Shown here: positions 1 through 7,144 of the stretch, in pieces
How the letters are laid out: the number at the start of each line of letters is the position of its first letter
Numbering within the stretch: position 1 is the stretch's first letter
Assembly: GCA_018820925.1 (NCBI GenBank)
Contig: JAHJNJ010000017.1
Span: forward strand, 72,064 to 136,063
Direction: 5' to 3'
DNA length: 64,000 nt
Source: Gammaproteobacteria bacterium
Lineage (GTDB): Bacteria > Pseudomonadota > Gammaproteobacteria > Burkholderiales > Gallionellaceae
Notes under the pieces: generated by a model
Databases searched by the model: none
What the model was told of the DNA's origin: nothing
What the model saw: the letters and a program-made list of their open reading frames with translations, nothing else
Position numbers and translations under genes: made by a program

Positions 1-1526
1 TCCATCTGATCAACGCCAGCGGCGAGCACATCCACAGTTCGCTTGCTGTCCTTCCCAACGTCAACCTTGCCGATCGCCAGTATTTCCAGCGCCAGAAAAA
101 TGAAGCGGCGGCGGGATTGGTGATCTCCGCCCCGGTCATCTCGCGCGTCACCGGCAATCTGACATTGATCCTGTCGCGGCGGATCAACTTCGGGGACGGC
201 CGCTTTGCCGGCACGGTGCAGGCATCGCTGGACATGAAATATTTCCAGCATTTCTACCACTCGCTCAACCTGGGAAAACATGGCATGGTCGCGCTCTACG
301 ACCAAACACTGAGCCTGGCGGCGCGCTATCCGCCGAGCGAAAAGGATATGGGAAAAATATCCAGCCTGGATGCGAAGCTCTTTATCCAAAATGGCATTTC
401 GCACGCCACCTACCACACCAAGTCATCTCTGGATGGCGTCAGTCGCATCGAAAGCTTCAGGCAGGTGGGCAATCTGCCGTTGTATGTTTTCGCCGGCATC
501 GCCGAAAATGACTATCTCGCCGAATGGCGGCGACACGTCTGGCAATACGGCATTGGCCTGGTGATTTTCAGCATCATGCTGATCATGATCGGCAAACGGC
601 AGCGACTGGCCGAAGAAGCACTCCTGAAGAGCGAGAACCGCTTCCGCAATGCGCTGGAACATGCCGCGATCGGCATGGCTCTCGTTTCGCCAGACGGAAA
701 ATTCGTGCAGGTGAATCATGCCTTTTGCGACATCGTCGGCTACAAACAGGAAGAACTGCTCAATCTCACTCTTGAAACGATTACCCACCCGGACGATGTC
801 GCCATGGACCACACCCACATCAAGGAAATGGAAGCAGGCAAGATCCGTTCATATGAAATCGAAAAACGCTATGTGCGCAAAGACGGCAGGATTGTATGGG
901 TACAAAACACGGTATCCATTTCGCGTGACGCAACGGAAGGACAGCGGCAAATCATCCAGCAGGTGCAGGACATCACCTTGCGCAAAGAGCTGGCCCAACA
1001 ACTCGAGCATGAAGCCCGCACAGACTTCCTCACCGGCCTTTCCAATCGCCGCCATTTCCTGGAACTGGCCACGCAGGAATTGATCCGGGTCCGGCGCTAT
1101 CGCAGCCCGCTAACGCTTGCCATGCTGGACCTTGACCATTTCAAAACCATCAACGACACCTACGGCCACGAGGTCGGCGACAAAGTGCTGATAGAGCTGG
1201 CAGAATTATGCCGCCGCACCTTGCGTGAACCCGATGTGATGGGGCGCATAGGCGGAGAAGAATTTGCGATCCTCTTGCCGCAAACCACCAGTGCGCAGGC
1301 CTACGAAATCGCCGAACGCCTGCGTGCGGCAATCTCGGCCACCAGCATTCCCATCGAGCGCGGACTGCCCGTCCGTTTTACCGTTTCCGTGGGCATCACC
1401 TCCTTCGTCAGCTCGGATACCAATATTGACATGCTGCTCAGCCGCGCCGACAAAGCGCTTTACGCAGCCAAGCGCGAAGGCCGCAACAGGGTGATCATTG
1501 AAGGGAAATCAATGCAGGCCACCTGA
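1..1526 (+). CDS. Membrane-bound sensor diguanylate cyclase (Cache-PAS-GGDEF), 5' end outside window
   Basis: The reading frame is already open at base 3, so the true start lies before the window. The visible order is the end of a Cache-type periplasmic sensor (DRQYFQ and ISAPVISR signatures), a transmembrane helix near bases 543-593, a PAS domain (about 636-1000) and a C-terminal GGDEF domain (about 1017-1510). The catalytic motif is GGEEF at 1251-1265, and REPD five residues upstream fits an inhibitory I-site. The family makes cyclic di-GMP from two GTP. I infer product-inhibited c-di-GMP synthesis driven by a small periplasmic ligand. The ligand is unknown. No EAL or HD-GYP domain follows. 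Confidence 0.93.
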   Translation, partial: HLINASGEHIHSSLAVLPNVNLADRQYFQRQKNEAAAGLVISAPVISRVTGNLTLILSRRINFGDGRFAGTVQASLDMKYFQHFYHSLNLGKHGMVALYDQTLSLAARYPPSEKDMGKISSLDAKLFIQNGISHATYHTKSSLDGVSRIESFRQVGNLPLYVFAGIAENDYLAEWRRHVWQYGIGLVIFSIMLIMIGKRQRLAEEALLKSENRFRNALEHAAIGMALVSPDGKFVQVNHAFCDIVGYKQEELLNLTLETITHPDDVAMDHTHIKEMEAGKIRSYEIEKRYVRKDGRIVWVQNTVSISRDATEGQRQIIQQVQDITLRKELAQQLEHEARTDFLTGLSNRRHFLELATQELIRVRRYRSPLTLAMLDLDHFKTINDTYGHEVGDKVLIELAELCRRTLREPDVMGRIGGEEFAILLPQTTSAQAYEIAERLRAAISATSIPIERGLPVRFTVSVGITSFVSSDTNIDMLLSRADKALYAAKREGRNRVIIEGKSMQAT

Positions 1527-1560
1527 CAGCTTGCGTCTGCCACAAAACGGACAAATCATC

Positions 1561-1855
1561 GTTGACACCACCCTCCCCATTCACCTAAAGTTGGACCCAC
1601 TTGCAACTCCACTGCCAGCACATCGCACCGCACGCACAGTGCGGGGCCAACAGTGGAATTCCCGGACTGCGGGAGGGTGGCAGCGAAGCCGCCAGACACC
1701 CTTCGGCACTGTCAATTCCGCCCAACCGAAAGTTGGAAGCGGATTGCCTGCCTTCGGTATACCCCTTGCGGGTGCCATGAACCGGCGCAAGGATCGATTT
1801 CCGCTCAGACGGGAAGTGTCGTCAGCAATGGCTTGTTCAATGAAGGGGGAGCACT
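1561..1855. repeat. Diverged duplicated intergenic segment, copy A
   Basis: This fills most of the 408-bp gene-free gap 1527-1934. It aligns by eye with 5349-5540: shared blocks include TTGACACCACCC, CCCACTTGCAA, CACATCGCACCGCACGCAC and TTTCCGCTCAG. Copy A carries about 115 extra bases in its middle. Each copy lies upstream of a KTSC gene (1935 and 6331), so the non-coding block and the gene probably duplicated together. No credible coding frame is seen inside. Confidence 0.7.
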
Positions 1856-1934
1856 TGATTGCAAGTTTCACCGAATATTCTTTGCACAGACCGGACAAGT
1901 CGCGGTTTGTCTCCTGTTTTTTTCGTCAAATGCC

Positions 1935-2201
1935 ATGGAAATGAAAGCGATCAATTCCGGCAAACTGCGCGCCATTAACCATGAAGCGCGAGCGCGTATC
2001 CTGCAGGCTCGGCACAACACCGGCAGCACTTTCCAATATGGCAGCGGCGCCCGCGAGAATATCTGGCACCGACTCAGCAGCTCCGGGGCTGCCCGGCGCT
2101 TTTATCGTGACAATAACGAAGAGGAATTCACGTTAAAAAAGGTTTCGGCCCGCGCACCTGCCGGGAAAAACCCGCTGCATGACCTGTTCGGCCTGAAATG
2201 A
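1935..2201 (+). CDS. KTSC-domain protein, diverged copy 1
   Basis: This 88-residue protein resembles the KTSC fold first seen at the C-terminus of some lysyl-tRNA synthetases. That fold has no firmly established biochemical role. The start MEMKAINSGK matches MDMKKINSGK of the paralogue at 6331, which fixes the ATG at 1935. By eye the two are about two-thirds identical and end in the same APAGKNPL tail. This copy has lost family-typical residues (GYD became NHE), so it may be drifting. Its TGA overlaps the ATG of the downstream kinase (ATGA, 2198-2201), implying translational coupling. No strong ribosome site precedes it. Confidence 0.7.
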   Translation: MEMKAINSGKLRAINHEARARILQARHNTGSTFQYGSGARENIWHRLSSSGAARRFYRDNNEEEFTLKKVSARAPAGKNPLHDLFGLK

Positions 2202-3940
2202 TTGCGATGCCGAACCGTATCTTTGACAATGCCCGTGCCGCGCAATCCGGCGCCCCCCAAATAGAGCAGACCAAGCTGCTCTATTCCGGTTTGTCTGTTG
2301 CACTCATCGTCAACGTACTGCTTGCCCTGATACTCGCCGGCGTACAAGTCGCGGTGATCGCGCCGGTCATCGTGTATGGCTGGCTCCTCACAATGGGCAC
2401 CGTGCTGCTGGCCAGGAGTGCGCTGCTGCTAGCTTGGCGGCGGCGCGCGCTTGCCACTATTGATGCGCCGTGCTGGATGCGCCGCTTTCGCATCAGCGCC
2501 ATCGCAACCGGCCTGGCGTGGGGCGTGGCCGCCGCATTGCTTTTCCCGCACGGGAATGAAACCCATCAGGTCTTTATTGCTTTTGTCATGGCCGGACTGA
2601 GTGCCGGTGCCATTACGTCGCTGGCGATAGACCGGGTGTCCATGCTTGGTTTCGTGGTGCCGATGCTGCTGCCGCTGATCGTGAACTTCGCAATGGAAGG
2701 TGGCGCGACTTCACTCGCCATGGGCACGATGATTGTGCTGTACCTGTTTTTTATCGTGGTCAACGCCGCACGTGCCGGACTCAGTCTGCAGGAAAATATC
2801 CGGCTGAGAATCCAGGCCGTGGAGCAGGAACAAGTGTTGCGCAACAGCGAGGCACGGCTGAATCAGGCGCAGCACAGCGCGCACATCGGCAATTGGGAAC
2901 TGGAGCTGGCCAGCAACAGGCTATATTGGTCGGATGAAATCTACCGTATCTTCGAAATCGATAAGGCCATGTTCGGGACATCGTACGAAGCCTTTCTCAA
3001 TGCCATTCACCCGGACGACCGCGACATGGTGAACAAGGCATACACCGATTCGCTCGCAACGCGCCAGCCCTACGATATCGTTCATCGCCTGCAGTTTGCG
3101 GACGGGCGCATCAAGTTTGTTCACGAACGCTGCGAGACACATTTCGACGCCGGGGGAAAGCCAATCCGCTCACTGGGCACGGTACAAGATATCACCCGCC
3201 GGAAAATACTGGAGAAGGAGATTCAGGAACAACGGAATGAAATGGATGTTTTGCAGAAAACGCAAATCGCCGCCCATACCGCTTCAGCCATCGCCCATGA
3301 AGTGAACCAGCCGCTGTTGTCCATTGCCAACTACAGCAATGCCGTGCTCATGCTATTGAAAACCGAAAATCCCGATCTCGAAAAAATCGGCAAAGCCGTC
3401 GAGGCAAGCGAACGGCAGGCACTCCGCGCCGGGCAATCCATCCGCGAAATGATCCTGTTCCTGAATATGAGGGAATTTCCAACGGAAGCATTCGAGCTCA
3501 ACAACGAGATCACCAGCATCCTTGCCATTGCAAGAGCCGAGCATGAATTGCAGTTTCAGACGACACTCCAATTGGAAGACGGGCTGCCCCTGATTCGGGC
3601 CAACCGTATCCATGTGCGCAAGGTCCTTCTCAACCTGCTGCACAACGGCATAGATGCCATGCGGGAAGCCGGTGTGCCGCAGGCCGCCATCACCATTAGC
3701 GTACGCACGATAACGGACAAGAATGTTGCCCAGATGACGATCCGCGACAACGGGCCGGGCTTCAGGGAAGAAGATGTTCAGCGCCTGTTCGAGCCTTTTT
3801 TCACGACCAAGGCCAAAGGCATTGGCATGGGCCTGACCATCAGCCGCTCGCTGATCGAGGCGAATGGCGGCCAGCTCTGGGTTGATCCGCAGGAAAGCCC
3901 CGGCGCAACTTTCCACCTGACCTTGCCGTTTGCGCAGTGA
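2198..3940 (+). CDS. Orphan PAS sensor histidine kinase with multi-pass membrane N-terminus
   Basis: This 580-residue kinase has about six hydrophobic helices in its first 190 residues, a PAS/PAC domain (about 215-340), a HisKA box AIAHEVNQP with the phospho-accepting His near residue 367, and an HATPase domain (N box NLLHNGIDAM, G1 DNGPGF, then GIGMGLTISRS). It therefore looks competent for autophosphorylation. No response regulator gene is adjacent, so its partner is elsewhere. The start overlaps the KTSC stop by four bases and its stop overlaps the rhodanese GTG by four bases. An alternative ATG is at 2207. The N-terminal sensor pattern resembles that of the hybrid kinase at 13025. Confidence 0.9.
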   Translation: MIAMPNRIFDNARAAQSGAPQIEQTKLLYSGLSVALIVNVLLALILAGVQVAVIAPVIVYGWLLTMGTVLLARSALLLAWRRRALATIDAPCWMRRFRISAIATGLAWGVAAALLFPHGNETHQVFIAFVMAGLSAGAITSLAIDRVSMLGFVVPMLLPLIVNFAMEGGATSLAMGTMIVLYLFFIVVNAARAGLSLQENIRLRIQAVEQEQVLRNSEARLNQAQHSAHIGNWELELASNRLYWSDEIYRIFEIDKAMFGTSYEAFLNAIHPDDRDMVNKAYTDSLATRQPYDIVHRLQFADGRIKFVHERCETHFDAGGKPIRSLGTVQDITRRKILEKEIQEQRNEMDVLQKTQIAAHTASAIAHEVNQPLLSIANYSNAVLMLLKTENPDLEKIGKAVEASERQALRAGQSIREMILFLNMREFPTEAFELNNEITSILAIARAEHELQFQTTLQLEDGLPLIRANRIHVRKVLLNLLHNGIDAMREAGVPQAAITISVRTITDKNVAQMTIRDNGPGFREEDVQRLFEPFFTTKAKGIGMGLTISRSLIEANGGQLWVDPQESPGATFHLTLPFAQ

Positions 3941-4533
3941 GTACGCAAAGCATTGCCATGACCGACTACAAAATAACCGCAACCCTGCCGACGGTAGAAG
4001 CACTCCACCTCGGCACGCCCGTCACGATACAACGCGAGCAGAACCCGGCGGCGATCATCCGGGCCGAATATGCCGTCACCGCGCGCAAATGCCCGCCCTA
4101 CTGCATCCAGCCCATGCAATTGGCCGAGGGCGTGGAAACGCTGGGCGAACTGGAGATGCTGGACTGCCTGAAGCGCATACGCCAGGGCGAAAGCAAACTC
4201 CTGGTTGTCGATTCGCGCACCCCGGACTGGTATGCCAAAGGCACCATCCCCGGTGCAATCAACATCCCCTATGCACAAGACATGGCCGGGCGCGCCACCG
4301 ACCTGCCCGGCGTAAAAAAAATATTGGCGGATTTGTTCGGTGTGAAAGAAACGGCCGGGACATACGACTTCAACGAAGCCAGCACCCTGGCCGTCTTCTG
4401 CAACGGCCCATGGTGCGGACAGACGCCGAACTACATCCGCACCCTGCTCGCCCTCGGCTACCCTGCAGGTAAACTGAAATGGTATCGGGGCGGTATGCAG
4501 GACTGGTGCTTGCTGGGTCTCACCGTTATTTGA
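3937..4533 (+). CDS. Rhodanese-like domain protein
   Basis: This 198-residue, probably cytoplasmic protein carries one rhodanese domain in its C-terminal two-thirds: VVDSRTPDWYAKGTIPGAIN, then the active loop CNGPWCG with the candidate sulfur-carrying Cys, then GYPAGKLKWYRGGMQDW. Rhodanese domains transfer sulfane sulfur or act as persulfide sensors. The roughly 80-residue N-terminal part contains a CPPYC pair that could be redox active. GTG at 3937 overlaps the kinase stop (GTGA); the alternative start is ATG 3958. Coupling to the kinase suggests a sulfur or redox input, but this is inference. Confidence 0.85.
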   Translation: MSTQSIAMTDYKITATLPTVEALHLGTPVTIQREQNPAAIIRAEYAVTARKCPPYCIQPMQLAEGVETLGELEMLDCLKRIRQGESKLLVVDSRTPDWYAKGTIPGAINIPYAQDMAGRATDLPGVKKILADLFGVKETAGTYDFNEASTLAVFCNGPWCGQTPNYIRTLLALGYPAGKLKWYRGGMQDWCLLGLTVI

Positions 4534-4538
4534 TCGCG

Positions 4539-4552
4539 ATCCGCAAGCGGAT
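4539..4552. terminator. Short hairpin between convergent rhodanese and tpm genes
   Basis: ATCCGC-AA-GCGGAT is a perfect six-base stem between two converging genes. There is no T-tract on either side, so intrinsic termination is uncertain. Confidence 0.25.
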
Positions 4553-4582
4553 AACCGCATGTGAGTGCGAATGAATTGGCAC

Positions 4583-5251
4583 CTACACCGCTCCCCGGCG
4601 CAGCGTCAGCAGGAAGATACTCTCCTCCATCCTGCTCACCCCGCGCTGTTTGAAGCGCGGATTCTGCGCCAGCACATTCTCCTGCGCCAGCAAGCGCACA
4701 TCGGCGTACTTGCCATACAGCGCCTCGACCTCCTTCACCGACACCGCAAACGGCGGTCCCTGCATCTCCGCCTGCGGATAATCGAACGTGACCAGCAGCA
4801 CCTGCGTCCCGGACGGCAGGATATCCACCAGGTGGCGCGCATAGCGTTCGCGCATATCCGGCGGCAGCGCAACCAGCGAGGCGCGGTCGTACACCGCGCT
4901 GACCTTCGCCATATCTTCACTGGTCAAGTCGAAAAAATCACCGCACAGAATGCGCATACCGTCCGCCTCGCTGCTCTCGAACTTGCCGCTTTGCGCCTGC
5001 ACCGGTGAAAGACCGTTCTCCCTGAAAAAATCCTGCACCGCAATCGGGCTTAACTCCACCCCCAGCACCGTACAACCCTGCCGGCGCAGCCACACCATAT
5101 CCAGGCTCTTGCCGCACAGCGGCACGAACACTTCGCCGCCGGCTGAGCAGGGCAACCCGGGCCAATACTGAACCAGATAGGGATTGATCTCGTCCTGGTG
5201 AAAACCGGTCTCTCCCCGCTCCCAGCGCTCCAGCCAAAATTCTTTTTTCAT
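4583..5251 (-). CDS. tpm: Thiopurine S-methyltransferase
   Basis: This 222-residue cytosolic SAM-dependent methyltransferase shows the TPMT signatures: FWLERWERGETGFHQDEINP at the N-terminus, VPLCGKSLDMVWL at the SAM site, GVELSPIA, and YDRASLVALPPDMR. Length matches bacterial TPMTs of about 220 residues. Bacterial members methylate thiopurines and also selenium or tellurium oxyanions; the natural substrate here cannot be read. It is a single gene facing the rhodanese gene, with GAAGG upstream of its ATG. The duplicated block at 5349-5540 lies just upstream. Confidence 0.93.
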   Translation of the reverse strand: MKKEFWLERWERGETGFHQDEINPYLVQYWPGLPCSAGGEVFVPLCGKSLDMVWLRRQGCTVLGVELSPIAVQDFFRENGLSPVQAQSGKFESSEADGMRILCGDFFDLTSEDMAKVSAVYDRASLVALPPDMRERYARHLVDILPSGTQVLLVTFDYPQAEMQGPPFAVSVKEVEALYGKYADVRLLAQENVLAQNPRFKQRGVSRMEESIFLLTLRRGAV

Positions 5252-5348
5252 TTTTACGCCTTCTTTGGTTTGGAAATTGATTCAAAATGATGTCCCAAGT
5301 TTAACAGCCGCACCGGGATGCGGCGTGCTGCCATATCCCTCATGCCAG

Positions 5349-5540
5349 CATTGACACCACCCGCCCCGCTCCCCTACAGTTCGCCCCACTTGCAAATCCG
5401 CCCCACGCACATCGCACCGCACGCACGGTACGGGGCTTACAGCGGAATCCCCGGAATCAGGAGGCTGGCGCAAGTCTGAATTTCCGCTCAGCCGGAAAAC
5501 GTCGCCAGCAGCACGGCCTGTTCAGCAACGGGGAATCAAA
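5349..5540. repeat. Diverged duplicated intergenic segment, copy B
   Basis: This is the counterpart of 1561-1855 without its central 115 or so bases. It occupies the middle of the 419-bp gap 5252-5670, between tpm (minus) and the membrane gene at 5671 (plus), so it also contains whatever promoters those genes use. No convincing -10/-35 pair stands out. Confidence 0.7.
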
Positions 5541-5670
5541 TGAACTCGAATCTCAGCGAACATTACGCCAGACAGCCCGAACCTTTGGCTCTGCCCTGCT
5601 CGCGCATAGACAATTTCAACATCCGCCTTCCCACGTATTGAAGCAATACATCAAGCAAGGAGAAAACACC

Positions 5671-6243
5671 ATGCAAGACTTCATCAACCCCAAATCCATG
5701 ATGACGCCGGGAATTGCCGGTGCAACGATGATGTTCATTGTTAACGGAATCGTGTTTGCATTTCCCGAATTACAACCAAGGATCATCGCCCTGATACTCA
5801 GCTTCCTCATCGGCAGCATCGTGTTTGCCTCAAAAACCAACCTCTCTGCCGCCATCTGGACAAAATTGGTTTACTGGATCGTCAATTCCCTCATCATTTT
5901 CGTAGTTGGCTTTGGATCCGCAAACTTTGCCGCCAGCAGTACGGAGCAAATGCAACCAGACCTTGAAAACAGTTCCTATATTCCATCCCTGATATCGTCT
6001 GCCCATGCGCAGGGCGATAACAGAGGCTCTGCAACCACATCGCAGGATTCGGCCAAACCGGCAAAACTCAATAAAGCAGAATTGACAAAACAGCTTGAAC
6101 TCGAGCGCAGGAAAATCGCAGAATTATCCGAACAGCTTTCCAGATTGCAGGCCGAAGAGGATAAAGACGCGTCGAAAGAACCGGACGAACAGGCCGGTGA
6201 GCGCAAAGAGCAACGAAGCCCTGGTTTCTTCACTCGATGGTAA
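5671..6243 (+). CDS. Unrecognised membrane protein with C-terminal coiled coil
   Basis: I do not recognise this 190-residue protein. The ATG at 5671 is preceded by AAGGAG at a good distance, which favours it over the longer TTG start at 5638. Two or three hydrophobic segments span about residues 12-95 (AGATMMFIVNGIVFAF, IIALILSFLIGSIVF, LVYWIVNSLIIFVVGFG). A polar stretch and a charged coiled coil rich in Lys and Glu (about 135-175, ELTKQLELERRKIAELSEQL) follow. It could scaffold or sense at the membrane, but no function should be assigned. It lies between the duplicated block and the second KTSC gene, whose twin locus lacks it. Confidence 0.7.
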   Translation: MQDFINPKSMMTPGIAGATMMFIVNGIVFAFPELQPRIIALILSFLIGSIVFASKTNLSAAIWTKLVYWIVNSLIIFVVGFGSANFAASSTEQMQPDLENSSYIPSLISSAHAQGDNRGSATTSQDSAKPAKLNKAELTKQLELERRKIAELSEQLSRLQAEEDKDASKEPDEQAGERKEQRSPGFFTRW

Positions 6244-6330
6244 GAACAAGCAAGGAAATCAGAACCCCCCAATAATGCCGACCGTGCGCTTCGCGCCAAG
6301 CCGGAATTGCAGATGACTCAAGGAACGACG

Positions 6331-6594
6331 ATGGACATGAAAAAAATCAACTCCGGCAAGCTGCGCGCCATCGGCTACGACGCGCGGGAACGCATCCTGC
6401 AGGTCCGGCTCGACAACGGCGACATGCTGCAATACAGCGGCGTCGGCGAGGATATCTGGCGGCGGCTCAGCAGCTCCGGCGCGGCCTGGAGCTATTACCG
6501 CGACAACGTCGAAGAAGAATTCACCGTCAAGAAAGTTCCAGCAAGCGCACCGGCCGGCAAGAATCCGCTGGATGATCTGTTTGGTCCGAAATAA
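6331..6594 (+). CDS. KTSC-domain protein, copy 2
   Basis: This 87-residue protein has an intact-looking KTSC domain: RAIGYDARERILQVRLDNGD, LQYSGVGEDIW, then SYYRDNVEEEF. The ATG at 6331 follows AAGGA and gives the same start as the paralogue at 1935; TTG 6307 and ATG 6313 are less likely. Sequence similarity between the two loci continues about a dozen bases past the stop (AATTGCGATGC here, GATTGCGATGC at 2200). That places the duplication endpoint just beyond the gene. The function of KTSC proteins is not established. Confidence 0.8.
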   Translation: MDMKKINSGKLRAIGYDARERILQVRLDNGDMLQYSGVGEDIWRRLSSSGAAWSYYRDNVEEEFTVKKVPASAPAGKNPLDDLFGPK

Positions 6595-6805
6595 TTGCGA
6601 TGCAGCCCGCCTTATTGCCAATATTCAACGGCGAACGGTATTTTCTTTCTGATGAACTTTTACGCCGTGATAGGATGCTGCGGAATTAACGCTGCCGATA
6701 AGTAATCACCCGGTCTTGGCGCTTGACCTGCTGTCCGGTCGCCCAAGGTGATCGATTCAATCCAGCCCGCGACACCGGGCATGTACCCTGCACACGGAGG
6801 GCATC

Positions 6806-7144
6806 ATGGAACGAAAGAAAGTTTATTGGAGTAAAGCCTTTTTCTGGGGTACGGTCACTGCGATTTTGTACGCCATCCTGTTCACCTACTCCGGATTCAT
6901 CCTGCATATGGCCTATACCACGCCGACAGCTTGCGTCGTCGGCCACGATGCCGCCGCAGTCTATTACCACAAAGCCACGCTGGAAGCCTGCACCGCAAAA
7001 GGCGGCGAGATGGTGACGGGTAACTGGTGGCATGTGCTGGTACCCATTTCGATCGCCTTCGCCATCTCCTTCACCCATGGCGCTTTCACCGGCCTGTTCT
7101 GGGAATTGATGGGACTGAAACCCGCCCCGCGCAAGGAGAAATGA
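6806..7144 (+). CDS. Small two-helix membrane protein upstream of TSUP-Usp transporter
   Basis: This is a 112-residue protein with hydrophobic helices near residues 12-34 (FWGTVTAILYAILFTYSGF) and 76-100 (VLVPISIAFAISFTHGAFTG). Between them is an external-looking loop with two Cys (TACVVGHD and EACTAKGG) that might form a disulfide. A GGAGG ribosome site lies just before ATG 6806. Its TGA overlaps the ATG of the downstream transporter (7141-7144), so the two are co-translated and it may be an accessory subunit. I do not recognise a named family. Confidence 0.8.
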   Translation: MERKKVYWSKAFFWGTVTAILYAILFTYSGFILHMAYTTPTACVVGHDAAAVYYHKATLEACTAKGGEMVTGNWWHVLVPISIAFAISFTHGAFTGLFWELMGLKPAPRKEK

